A stretch of 64,000 nucleotides of DNA from Phylloscopus collybita (lineage: Eukaryota > Chordata > Aves > Passeriformes > Phylloscopidae). The stretch's first letter is position 1. The number at the start of each line of letters is the position of its first letter. A model generated the notes under the pieces. That model was not told the DNA's origin. It saw nothing but the letters and a program-made list of their open reading frames with translations, and searched no databases. Below, one piece after another: positions 49,901 to 61,440 of this stretch. Location: positions 13,688,501 through 13,752,500 of the forward strand of contig JAJNNQ010000019.1 of NCBI GenBank assembly GCA_027886175.1, in the 5' to 3' direction. Position numbers and translations under genes: made by a program.

Positions 49901-51299
49901 TGATTTTTTTTTTTTTCTTGTTTGGGTTTTCTCTCGCTGACTTCCCATATTTATTTTGTGTCTGCATATTCCCTCCTGCACAGGAAAAAGGAAATGCTGC
50001 AGTGTCCCCAGAAAGGCATTGTTTTGCTTTGAATCTCAGCATATTTCAAGGTCAAGAAACAAAAATATTGAAAATTTTAGAAGGAACATTATAAGGCAAG
50101 ACAAACCCCACTCCTTTCTCAGAGGTATCCTTCAAAGGAATATTATATGGTTTGAAATTAGTCTGGTTTAACTGCTAACACCATGGAAAACTGGGTTTAC
50201 AAAATTATAAATTCCCTATAAAATGCCTGGGTTCGATTGAAGCTCTGAACAAAAACTCGAGTTTGTAGGTTCTGCATGGAATAGACCCACAGTTACCTCA
50301 GGCAAATCAATATTTGCACCTCCCAGAATGTGACATCCCCTGTGCCTTGGGAAGGAGAGGTGAATAGACTGGACTATCCACAGAAACACAGATAAGTGCT
50401 GTCAATGTTGTTGGGAGGGGAAGGAAACACTGAAGAGAATGAGGAGTTTCTGTCTGGGGGCTGAGATCCTTCCTGGCCTCTGCTTAGAGCCCACACACTC
50501 ATTTTTTTCTCCACCTGCACAGGCACAATCCCAGTCCCGTGCTGGGCTATCCACAGCATCACTGCACCTCTCACTGAGGGGATTTTGCCATAAAATCAGG
50601 TTTCTGCCATGGGGCCGTGATCCCCACATCCTAAAGGGCCTGAGCAGTGTGTGCAAAGCACAGAACCTGGCTCTTCCTGGGGGACAGATTGGTCTTTGCT
50701 GTACTGAAGGACAAGATTTCAAGTTTGAATAACATGAAAAATGTTTCCTTTCCCTCACACCATCTCCCCAGACAGGTTGCATCACCTCTGAGGGCACTGA
50801 CACTTGCTGGATTTTGTAAAGCAAGAGGAACCATCTCCTTCTTGGCGTGGAGAACCTGAATGATTTTCCCCAAAAGTCCCATCAGGAAGCTGAGCATCCC
50901 ATTCAGGGCAAGATGAGGAGAGTTTCCATGAACATGAAAATGGGAGTAAACCCAAAAATGACTGCAGAATTGTGCGTGTGTGAACTCCCTCTGGCACTGG
51001 TGGAGTTTGAAGCAGCAGCGGTGAGCTCTGGCTTTCTGCGGATCTGTGTGCGCTCACACCCGGCTGCTTGGCCCTGACTTTAACCCTTCCTAGAAAGTTT
51101 GTAGTCTTGCTGCAGCACACGAGCTGTACAATAACATCACTGCAGGAGCTTTGTTCCCTCTGAAAGGGAGCTTGTGTTGTAAACAGGGATCAAAAGGAAC
51201 AAGGAGGCAGAGAGGAGCTGTGTGGAAAACGCTCTCAGTGATCTCGGGGTGTTCGCTTCCCCGAGCACCTCCTGCTCTGCTCTCGTGGTTGGCCTGTAA
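46961..51299. other. Unique non-coding DNA with a GTT microsatellite
   Basis: A (GTT)n lies at 48003-48021. Frames up to 147 codons (48984-49427, minus) overlap others and show no domain. Nothing else is supported. Confidence 0.5.
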
Positions 51300-51970
51300 T
51301 TTTCAGCCGCTTCTGTAAAGGATGATGAATCACAACGACAAAAACCCCAAACACTGGGAGCCTACAGTAGCATTTCCTGGTTAAATATACGTTCCAGCAC
51401 CACATGAAGTGCCGGGTTTAATGAACAGCTGCGCTTTGCTTATCTTTTGAATGGATCGCTTTAAATGCGTGTTGGAAAGTACCTTTCACCAAACTGCCCA
51501 TTAGAAGTGAACTACAAAGTAAAGGGATTGTGCATGGGAAGCATTTCTTATCTCTGGGAGTGCAGCTCATCGCCTGCAGAGACTTTTTTCCTTTCTTTTT
51601 TTCCCCCCCCTTTTAAGTAGAGGGCATTTAATGACACCTTTTAAAATCCTGATAAAATTAACGTGTTTTATTTTGACTAACAATTCAAACAAGGGTCATC
51701 TGATGGCTACATGCACAGATGTACAAATTAGATGCTTAAAATAATGGGTGAGATTCCCAATTAGGTATCTCATCCTGCTCCACTCTTCGACTGTAAGATA
51801 ATTAATGCTCTATAATGTGGGACAACTGGAAAAGAGTGTGTTTGCTTATCCTTGGCATGGCTGATCATTCCCTGGTACTTTCAAGGGAATTCACTGAGTA
51901 TTTCAAGATTTGGTGGGTCTGGATCATATTTAAGCAGGTTTTCTCTTGCTGAGCACAGCCCAGGCAGTCG
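51300..51970. promoter_or_regulatory. Candidate conserved non-coding element
   Basis: Unique text with 'gcgctttgcttatcttttg' near 51430, 'aattagatgcttaaaataat' near 51725, 'gataattaatgctc' near 51797 and 'ggcatggctgatcattcc' near 51854. No notable frame and no repeat. Enhancer-like by texture. Confidence 0.4.
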
Positions 51971-53379
51971 GTATTTAGTTAGGAGTGGATTGTGACAGTC
52001 CATTTTTTATTGGTATTTTGCCATCATGAAATATTCCAAAGGGTTTCCCTTTTGGCTGACTGTGGCCGTGGCTCTGATGTCACCAGTGGCAGTGGCTGAG
52101 GGGGCTGAGCTGCCTTTGGGGGCTGCAAAGTTCCTCTCCATGCCCAGGCATCCCACAGCTCCCACCCTGCTGGAGGTTGGTTTGATGTAAGGCCTGGCTC
52201 CGTGGGGGATTTCTGCTCTGAAGCCTGAAGCACGGAGAATTCCTGGCCAAAGAGGCTGCAGAAATAACCCCTGGGGTTTTGCTGGTCAGTAACAAGCACC
52301 GAGCTCAGAACTGGCTGCTCCCAAAGTCCTTTCTGAACAGGGCAAGGGTGTTATCAGAGCTGCTGCACCACTCTCGTCACGCCACCAAATGAGACAAACC
52401 AGGTTTGTTGTTGTGCTCCATGCCTTTCATTTGAGACATTAATTTCAGGCTTCCCAAGTGCCACAAATGGATGTGCCCTCGTTTGCCTCTTGGGCCACCA
52501 CAAATAAAAGAGATTTTTAAAAAGCGAATATTCTGATTTCCCCAATTGCTTCTACAGGGCTGCTGCCATTAAAAGATCAGAGTGCAGCATTAGCCTGGCA
52601 TTGTCTGTGCAATGGCACCAAAAGCAGACACAGGGGCAGACAAGAACATCCTTCCCTCCCTGCACGTTCTTTTCAGGCAACGACTGCGATCCCAGTGACT
52701 CATGGACACTTAAACCCCCATCACCAGCTCAAGGAACACAGCAACAATATCTGTTGTTGGACTTGGCAGGATCCATTAAGCTCAAAGTGATGTGTCCTAT
52801 TCAGTGATGACAGCCAAGTTCAATTAAGTTCCATTTGACATCTCTTTGGACGCTTTTCCAAACTTTATATGACCCTCTTGGCGCTGTAAATCTCATGGAG
52901 CTGTTTTCTTCATGAGATTTTTGTTACAATTTTAGTTCTGGATGGGACTGGCTCAGAGAGTGAGCACAACCTTCCACTCCCTGCACTGGCACTGCTGCCT
53001 CTAGGAGCTTTAAAGCAAGCAAGAGGAGGAAAACCACGGCACAGCTTTGAGAAGGGGCAGGAAAACGCACATTTTTCTTCATGTTTTAGGCAAAAGATCA
53101 TTTGGGGGGCAAAGGGAATGGCTGTCTTATTTTATCTGAGCTGACTTCTCATCTGCTACTTGAGCCTCTCTCGTTTTCCTCCTCACTAGGAAACAGCTTG
53201 GCTATGGCCATTGCCTGCCTGGTGAAGTCAGGGTCAATTTTTTCCATCTGGACTGCATTAGGACTCTTCCATTTGCTCATCTCCCTCCCCCCAAAGCACT
53301 CCTGCTCCTCCCCAGCCTCCCCCCTGCTGCTGATGTGCTGCCAGGCGTGCTCTGCTTCACCCACAGCCAACAGGCAGCT
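51971..53379. other. Unique non-coding DNA, no gene seen
   Basis: No gene, RNA or repeat family is supported; frames are under 100 codons. Confidence 0.5.
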
Positions 53380-53640
53380 CCAGTAGGATCTCATTAATTC
53401 ACACTAATGATGGGGAATTTGGCAAATTAGTGAACTGACTTGATCCTGCCATTATTAATAGCTTTGCTGTTGACTTCAGGCAGAACCAGATTGAGTCCCT
53501 GAATTGATAGCTCTCCTCAGACACCAGAGAGGGATTATATTTTATGCCATAGACTGATTTTTGTTTGGATTATTAGGGTTTGGTGTTCTGTTGGTGCATA
53601 TTACAGCAAAGGCAACGAGCTCTAATTAATGTGAGGGCTC
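53380..53640. promoter_or_regulatory. Candidate conserved non-coding element
   Basis: It carries TCTCATTAATTCACACTAATG near 53390, 'ccattattaatagctttgc' near 53449 and CTCTAATTAATGTG near 53620, a run of homeodomain-type sites within 250 bases. No repeats are present. Conservation is not tested. Confidence 0.4.
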
Positions 53641-56600
53641 ACAGCAGCTTTTCAGCTGTTGAATGTCGGGAGAAAGTAAATGAGAGCAAAGAGATGAGGT
53701 TTGCTTCACGTGCAGTAGAGTGCAGGAACTTGCACACCGAGACTGCCTGCATGTCTGCTTGGCCATCAAAAGGTTCAGCCCAGCAAGGACTGAGCTGGTG
53801 GGACTCTGCCAGAGATTTCCATGGGACTGGGCTGAACTCTTTAATCTTTTTGTGCTTGAACTTCCTTCTGGAAGAAGAAGATATTCTTTCCTTTCCATTG
53901 CATCTATCTCTGTCACTTGGCTGATAACACCTTAAAATCTAGTCCAAAAGAGCTTTGTTTGGGAGGATGCTCTCTGAGAAACCACAAAGAGAAATCAGTG
54001 ATGCACTGGTCATTTCCATAATTTCTTTTTTCCATAAAGCGCACTCACATCAATCCAGAGCATTCCACATCAGGGATGTTTGGCATTTCAGCAGCCCCCA
54101 GTGGCTCCATGCTCTCCTGACAGCAAGAAGAAAAGCTCAGCAGCACCAGCTGAAGGCCTGGATGAGCGAAAACCCCTTTGCATTTCTCAAGGTTAATGTA
54201 TTTCCATTCACAAAGAGCAAAGCAGATGTACACACACACACACCGAGATCTATTGTCCTAAAAACACCAAAGGAGACAACTTCAGTCTCCCTTTGGTGCT
54301 TTCCCTCCTGGAGGCGATGCTTAATTGACTTTTGGTGCTCTCCCCAGCCTGCAGCACCGAGCCAGCCCCTGAGCTGCAGCAGCTGAGGCACAGACACTCC
54401 TTGCCTGCTGCCAAATTTCGGGAGCGGGGCGGGGCAGACGGCTGGAGGCTGTAACGTCTCCCAGCAGCTCCATCACGCCCAGCCTGGGTGCTCCCAGGGC
54501 AGGAGGGAGGGCAGGGAGAGACCAAGACCACACTGAAAATTAACCCAGCGTTTCTGCCTCTCCCTGGTAATGGATTTGATTTCCTAGGCTTGAGCAGCTC
54601 ATGGGAATTGGGATTGGAATCCACTTTGCTGTTATTCCCAGGGTGGGAAAGAAGCACCTGGTCCCTCAGACAGGCTGCTGATAAGTGAGATCCCCTGAGC
54701 TTGGAGGAATACAAGAGCCTCATTCCTCCTGACTTTATTCCAGGGATCTGTCCTCCTACAGAGCAGAAAACATGCTTCCAGCTCCCAAAAGTAAATTACA
54801 TCCCTTCAGGAGGGTGGATTGGGTTCTATCTCTAAGCATACATTTTTTCCTCTATGACAACATCAGCATGTGGTGCTTCCCAGTAGCTGATCTTTCTGTT
54901 CTGGACAGACCAAATCTTGCTGGGAAAGAGCTTTAAGGAGTTTCTTCTGTCCTCAAATGTGCAAAATCTCTCAGCTGGTGGACATGGTACATAAACCCAG
55001 CACTCTGCAGGTACTGTGCTCTCACAGTTCCCAGTTTGGGATTGAAATGAAAGGGAGAACTGGGCCTTCCCTCCTCACACACACACTTGTGTGAAGTCCA
55101 TGTTAGAATGTATCAAAACCGGCTGTAGTATGTTCAGGATTTCTCATCTGTGTGCCCTGGAGGACACAAATCAGTTCAGGAATTGAGGGGAATTTTTATG
55201 TTTAAATTCATGGGTGACTCCCCTTCACATTGTGCAGTTTGAACTTTGGCCATTGTTACTCCTACATGAGCTTGTTCCCACTCCAATTTCTGTATATCCT
55301 GGTGGGGCCAGCCCCTGGCTAACTCCATGTGGCATTTCCATCGCTCTCATCCCATCCATTTTCTGCATCTGCAATGCTCTGAGATGATTCCAGTCTTGCC
55401 TACAACAGATTTTCGTGGCATTCCCTGTTTTCACCCCTTCTTCCCTTTCCCTGCTCACCTCAACGAGCAGAAAGTCTTAAAATAAGGAAAATGGTCCAAT
55501 CTGGGAAAAAAAGGATCAGCCAGAAGGGATTACTGGAGTATATTTAGGCAGCTGGAAGGAATCCAGTCAGATTTGTTTTCCCTTGTTTTATTTTTCCTAA
55601 ATTTTCCTTCTGTTTGTGCCCAATTTGGCTGTCTGATGCTAAAGGGAGGTGCCATTCCATGAGGTTCTTCAGCTCTTGAACACCTGTGGCTGGTGAAATC
55701 CTTCCTTAGGCTTCAGAGTTAACAGAGCAATGACGTGGAATAAAAAACCTCTCTCTCCCCAGGGCGCTGTAAGACCTAAGTTTTGTCCAGCTCCCAAAAT
55801 CTGTTGTATTGGGAACCTTTTCAATGACAACAAACCCATTTATTTTAATAAATGACAGCTCAGATTCTGACACAGCCCTGAGCTGGCAACGTGGCTGATT
55901 CCAAACTGGCCCAGTTGGAGTTGGCATCAGCAGGGAGGAAATGTCTCATTCCACACTGGGCTTGCCAGGGAAGGCCTCATTTCTCTTGGAGCAGTGGAGG
56001 ATGATTCTCTCTGGATTAGGAGGTCAGATGTCTCCCAGGGATGGGTCTGTTTGCCCTGTACCTCTCCCCTTCCCACTGGCATCCTCTGCCTGAACAGGGA
56101 ATTGTGGCAGCACAATTCCAGCCTCAAGAGTGAGGATGCCATGCAGCACTCAGCTGGATATTTGTTGTGTCAAATCTGAATTAATAGATCTGTTTTTCAG
56201 GCTGGACTAAGAGTCCCAGGTAAAGTTTGGGGTTCTGAGTTGAAATAAAACTAGTTAATTTGTTCCTTGAGCTATTTGGCTGCTTAAAAAAAATATCTAG
56301 AACCTGCTTTGACACTCATCAAAGAACCTGAGAGGATTTTCATTATTCTCCTCCTCGTTACTTGAGAGGATTTGGATCAAACTGTTAAAAATACAACGTG
56401 GCTTTCCACTCAGTAAAAGGGAACACAGACAGCAGTGAGGGCAAAGCTCTATTGTACAAATTCATGGGCCACTTCATCCCCCAAGCTCCTGGGCCAGGAC
56501 CAAGCCTCAGGCTTCCTCCAAAGACCCTGAGATGTGTTTCTGCTGTTGTTGACGTGGAGTGGATGATGCCATCCCACAGGGTGGGAATTGCCCCAAAAAA

Positions 56601-57858
56601 CTCTGCCAGTGCCCAAAGCCACCCTTTGATGTTCTGCTGCTCTTCAAGTCAGAGGGCAGATCGGTCCAGAAAGTGACAAAGATGAATAAATGCAACCAAT
56701 AAGAATTCCCTCAAGCACAAACCACGTTACTTTTGGTCCTTGTGTCTCAGAGCTGCTGGTCTCTGGGAGCCAAGGTGAAAGCTGCTGGGATATTTGGGAT
56801 GTTGTGCTCACTCCCATTTAGCTTCTCTGGTGTTTCTTAAGAGCTGAGATCTGGTTACAGCCTTAGCAGGGATTTAACAGGATCTGTCTCCCTGCTATCC
56901 AGCAGTCTATTTTCAGGAAAATCACAGCAACCTGATTATTTCTTAGACCTCTGCCCCCGTGTCAATTCTGATTGGAGTTGGCCCAGAAGTTCAAAAGGCT
57001 GTAACAGTTTGATCATATAATCCTGGCTTCCTTAGGAAACCAAGCCAAGGAACAAACAAACACAAGTCCTTACAGAAATACTCCCTTGACAGTTGAGGGT
57101 TTTTTTTTTAATCAACACCTTGGCTTCTATGAAGATTTTTACCTTCACTTCCCACAAAGATTGTCTTACAGAGCAGCCACCAAAGGTGGCTCTGGAGTGG
57201 CACCCTTGCTGGCAGGTTTGCATTAGGGACCCAGTGCAGGGGATGAGCCCTACTGAGCCACCAGCAGCCAGGTTTAACTGCAGCAAAGCTCAGAGCTGAG
57301 CCTCCAGCGGATGGGATGTGCAGAGGGAGAGGAATTCCCCGGGTGGACGACTCCCCCTGACCTGCTCACCCAGCTCAAATCCTGCCCAGAGCTGCTGTGT
57401 TGGGTGGTGCAGCAGTTCCAGCTCCACCTCTGGGGTTCTGGGATTGGGGGAATGGAACATCACCTCACCCTGGTCCCTGCTGGGCTCCTGCCCAGCTGGC
57501 TGGGGTTGGTTTCCCCCAGGAGTGCAGAGAGCTCTGAGACCCAAAGGGCCCCCAGTTCAGCTCTGCAAAACAAAATCTTTAGCACGTCCAGAGCAAGAGC
57601 ACCGAGCCCAGATCCCTCCAGGCCGGCCACCAGCTTCTCCTCCCTCCCCTCCCTTTGCCCCTGGTGCTCTTTCCATGAGCACTTGAGCACTCACAGCAGA
57701 TCTGCTGCAGGGCCGATTTTACAAGCTAATCCCAATAAAAACCAGCAGCTGCTGGTGCAGAAATCATGGACAAGAGTGTTCCTGGATGATCCAAAGTAAC
57801 ACGTTTTGGTGGCAATTGCGACCTGTTTTTTTCACCTCCCACTGTCAGAAAAGTTCTT
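53641..57858. other. Unique non-coding DNA with a CA repeat
   Basis: A (CA)n lies at 54230-54243. Overlapping frames at 54250-54723 and 57311-57799 (up to 162 codons) are without recognisable domains and overlap others on both strands. No coding gene is supported. Confidence 0.5.
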
Positions 57859-57914
57859 AAAAAAAAAAAAAAAAAAAGGAAAAAAAAAAAGGAAAAAGAA
57901 AAAAAAAAAAAAAA
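57859..57914. repeat. A-rich tract with GG interruptions
   Basis: A runs are broken by three G-containing interruptions (GG, GG and G) over 56 bases. It marks the left edge of the CpG-containing right-end domain. Confidence 0.95.
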
Positions 57915-58419
57915 GGAGTTGCAAATATGCCAAAAACGATTATTTATGCTCGTTCAGCGTTATTTGATCTCGGCCAATTACTGCCGTGTTCCGAACAAGA
58001 AGCTGTAAAAGGAAATCTTCTCCCTCCTTTTTTTTTTTTCTTTTGAGGAAATCGGCACTAACATTTTCCCGGCGTCAGAAGCGATAACGCCTCACTCCGC
58101 CAGCCTGGGGATTTAAGCAGAAAACACGGATTTGAGAGGAAAGCCGAGGCAGGGGCCGCAGGCAGCTGGGGAAGGACGGGGAAAGAGGGGACGCGTCTGT
58201 CCGGAGGGGATGGAGGGCAGGCGCTGCAGATCCCGGATTTTCCTGGGCCAAAAATAAGAGAACAAGTGATCGGGAGCGACCTCGTGGAAGGCAGAGCCCG
58301 CGTCACCCCTTTACAAAGGGAACAAGATCTCTTTTTTATCTTTTCTTCCTTTCCCCCCCGCCCCCCCTGTCCTTAAACATAGCTTTTCCCTCCGTGAGAG
58401 GTGTACGTTTAACTATAAA
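57915..58419. other. CpG-containing unique DNA, no gene seen
   Basis: CpG content rises here compared with the preceding 40 kb (for example GCGATAACGCCTCACTCCGCC near 58081). No frame with a domain is present. Confidence 0.5.
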
Positions 58420-58800
58420 AGGGCCTTTTTTTCTGTTGTAATCTCTTTCCAGCTCAATTCCTTTGCTGGATAAATCCCTTAAACGTGTTGTCATTCCTTA
58501 TTTATTGATTGCAGGTATTTGGGGTTTAATTGAGCAAGTCGGTCGTGGCCCAGGGCAGGAGTGGCGCTACATGAGCAATTAAATCTGATTAGCCCGAGCC
58601 CTTTAAGCCCCAGCTGGGTGATTGATAACCGAGACCAACATTCTTCAATTGACTCGCTACATCAAAAAGGAGAAAGGCTTAGAGGAGAAACGCATGGGTC
58701 CAACATGAAAAATAGCAAAGGAGCCGAGCAGATTAGATTTGCAAAGGAGCTGAGCTAACGGTGAAGGGAGCGGGGAGAACAGTCCCGCTCAGCCCATAAA
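58420..58800. promoter_or_regulatory. Strong candidate conserved non-coding element
   Basis: Text rich in TTAATTGAG, 'gagcaattaaatctgattag', 'attgattgcagg' and 'tcaattgactcgc' segments, with CpGs retained among AT-rich motifs and no repeats. Frames are short. This is the most enhancer-like stretch before the T/G tract. Assessed by texture only. Confidence 0.45.
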
Positions 58801-58847
58801 ATCAATCCCGAAGCGTCTCCTCCTCTGAAACTCAGCCGAGGCTGGAC

Positions 58848-59177
58848 TTTTTTTTTTTTTTTTTGTAATTTTTTGTTGTTGTTGTTGTTGGTTTGGTTTT
58901 TGATTTTGTTGGATTTTTTTTGTTTTTCTTTTTCTTTTTTTTTTTCTTTGTTTGGTTTGGTTTTTTATTTTGGTTGGGTTTTTTGCTTGTTTCTTTTGGG
59001 TTTTTTTTTTGTGGATTTTTTTGTTTGGTTTTTGGTTTTGATTGGTTTTTTTTCTGGGGGGCGGTTTCTTTTTTTTTGTTGTTGTGTTTGTGGGTGGGTT
59101 TTTTTGTGGTGTTATTTTTTTGGGGGGTTTTTTGTGGTTTTGTTTTTTTTTTTTTTTCCTGGTTGTTTTTTTTTTTT
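58848..59177. repeat. 330-bp T/G low-complexity tract
   Basis: Almost all bases are T or G, as GTT, GGTTTT and long T units, with occasional GGGGGG runs. It abuts the CpG-rich block that starts at 59178. Phenylalanine-rich frames through it are artefacts. Confidence 0.96.
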
Positions 59178-60440
59178 AAAGAGGCTGAAGTGATCCGAAC
59201 TGGAGCGAGAACGGCTTGAAGGCGGCGGAGCTCGGATTTTAAGACCGCTCAGCCCTCGGAGCGCGGCTCCATCCATAAAGCTGTCGTCTGTTTGTTAGGG
59301 TGTTTGTCTGCTCCGTCATTACGCCTCTTTTGCCCGGTAGTTTAAGAAAATAAACTGGCGGGGAGAACAGGAGTGAGTAACCCCCATCGATCAAGCTGAT
59401 GGATGTCCGTGTCTCCCCTGGGAAGGGACGGCCCGGGCAGTGACCAGCACGGGGACAGCGACAGCATCCTCGGGCACCGGAGCCAGCCCAGCGCCCACGG
59501 GGAGATTTGGGGGCCAGGGATGCTCCGAGCTCCCGGGCAGCGCCTCGGGAGCTGAAGCTCCGGAAAACCTCACGGATCAGCCGTGCGGGGTTTTCGGGAG
59601 CGGCACCCCCCGGTCACACGTCCCCCGTCCCCGGGGCGTTCTCCTGCCCGAGCCCGGAGCGGGCGAGGGGGCGCGGGGTCGCTCCAGCTCTGCCCTGCCA
59701 GCCCCGAGGGTCCCGCCGTGCCAGCCCCGGGGGTCACACCGTGCCTTCCTTGGGGTCCCACCGTGCCAGCCCTGAGGGTCCCGCCGTGCCATCCTTGGGG
59801 TCCTGGCCGTGCCAGCCCCCGGGGTCTCTCCGTGCCAGCTCCGGGGGTCGCACCGTTCCAGCCCCAGGGGTCCGGCCGTGCCAGCCCCCGGGGTCTCGCC
59901 GTGCCAGCCCCGAGGGTCCGGCCGTGCCAGCCCCGAGAGTCTCTCTGTGCCAGCCCCCGGGGTCTCGCCGTGCCAGCCCCGAGGGTCGCACCGTGCCAGC
60001 CCCGAGGGTCGCACCGTGCCAGCCCCGAGGGTCCCGCCGTGCCAGCCCTGAGAGTCTCTCTGTGCCAGCCCCGAGAGTCTCTCTGTGCCAGCCCCGAGGG
60101 TCCCGCCGTGCCAGCCCCGAGGGTCCCGCCGTGCCAGCCCCGAGGGTCCCGCCGTGCTCCCGGACCCAGCGCGCCGGCAGCGCCCGCCTCAGCCCGAATT
60201 ACAGCGAAAGGAGAAAAAAGAAAATCAAAGCCGGGGCAGGGGGAAGCTCGGGGGAAGCGCCCCGGGCCGGGCTCGGGGCAGGGGGTGCCACCCCCGCCGG
60301 GCACCGCGGGGCAGGGGCGGCTCCCGGGGCTCTCCCCTCCCGCTGCCGACTTTTGCCTCGGATCAAAACAGCCTTGAAAGCCCCAGAAATCACCGGGGAG
60401 GGGAGGAGGAACGTCAGCAGGAGCTGGACTTCTAAAAACC
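59178..60440. promoter_or_regulatory. CpG-rich block (CpG-island-like)
   Basis: GC and CpG density rise sharply from about 59205 (GAACGGCTTGAAGGCGGCGGAG) and stay high to about 60440. The middle is a GC-rich minisatellite that inflates the CpG count, but the flanks (59205-59697 and 60157-60440) are also CpG-rich. Such islands mark promoters of housekeeping and developmental genes. No TATA box, splice-bounded exon or transcript can be assigned. Confidence 0.6.
59698..60156. repeat. 23-bp minisatellite, 20 units
   Basis: The dominant unit begins CCAGCCCCGAGGGTCCCG and ends CCGTG, 23 bases. I count 20 head-to-tail units, one of 22 bases (third unit), giving 459 bases. Units 1, 15 and 18-20 are identical, units 13 and 14 share GTCGCACCGTG, and units 11, 16 and 17 share GAGAGTCTCTCTGTG. 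This suggests past duplication of small blocks. Because 23 is not a multiple of three and the unit lacks stops, long frames (up to 315 codons) open on both strands. They are not genes. Confidence 0.97.
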
Positions 60441-60454
60441 GTTCCGCCCCATAG

Positions 60455-61440
60455 GCTTTAATATTAAAAACCCCCTAGGAGCCTCAGACACTGTATTAAT
60501 TAGTGCAACCACCCATGAAAAGTTGGGTTTGGAACAGCATTCTTTGCCCTGTGTGAAACAGCAACCCTAATAAACAATTGTTAACTTGGCCTATTGCCTC
60601 TGGTAAATTACACAGCATTAAAAAATAATGCTTTTCATATTAGGCAGTAATTAAAGGTTGGGACAGCTTTAAAACAAGAGGGGGAGGGGGGGAATCAAAG
60701 AAAATATAAAAATGTTCTTTCAAGAGTTATGGGAGGCTAATAAAGTATGTCTGTTATAGTGCACCACTTTGCCCCCAGCTACAGCCAAACTGGAGCCACT
60801 GCAATTGCCTCTCAATAAGATAATGATATTCCTTTCTCTGCTATTAAAAGGCTCCCAGTGCAAACTTAAAATGATTTATTTAATTTAAGAAATTATGAGG
60901 TGTAACTTCAAAGCGTAAGCCGTTAGTAATGGAAAACACCAGGTTGTTTAAAATTATAATAATAATTGTTTGGAATACAGTGACATCAAAGTGCTTTCAT
61001 CACCAAATAAAATATAGCACAGACCCCCAAATCCAGTGGAGTTTATTGAGTAGACATTTTTTGGTGTGTTTTTATTATTTCCTTATCAAGAGACATTATT
61101 TTAGCAGCTCCTTTTCTCAGCTTTGATGTTTTGACAGTCTTAAATTAATTTTATTGCATTTTTTTGGCTCGGAGATGGGAGATTATTCTGACTGCTTATT
61201 TTTCATTATGACTTTTTTGTTTTCAAGAACCGGTTTGTTATTTAACACAGCACCTTGATAAGCGCAGTCGAAATGAATTGGCCATTACAGGTCATTAAAA
61301 AGCAAAGAATTCTGTTTTCAAGCAATCCATTACACGTCTGGGAAAATATTCCTACTTAAAACAAACTTTTGAGCTGAACGCTGGCATAATCAGTTTAATA
61401 AAACGGGTAGCTCATACTTTTAAGGAACGTGGGTTGTTTT
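60455..61440. promoter_or_regulatory. Strong candidate conserved non-coding element, about 1 kb
   Basis: Dense AT-rich text with 'gctttaatattaaaaacccc', 'tgtattaattagtgcaacc', 'aaacaattgttaacttgg' and 'ggcagtaattaaaggttggg' segments, and no repeats. It lies between two CpG-rich blocks and has no frame above 65 codons. Texture and position suggest developmental enhancer sequence; alignment with other birds is needed to confirm. Confidence 0.48.

Noticed and set aside
59507..60454. A 315-codon open frame and comparably long frames on both strands
   Set aside because: They are produced by the stop-free 23-bp minisatellite. The same array opens all three plus-strand frames and the minus strand as well.
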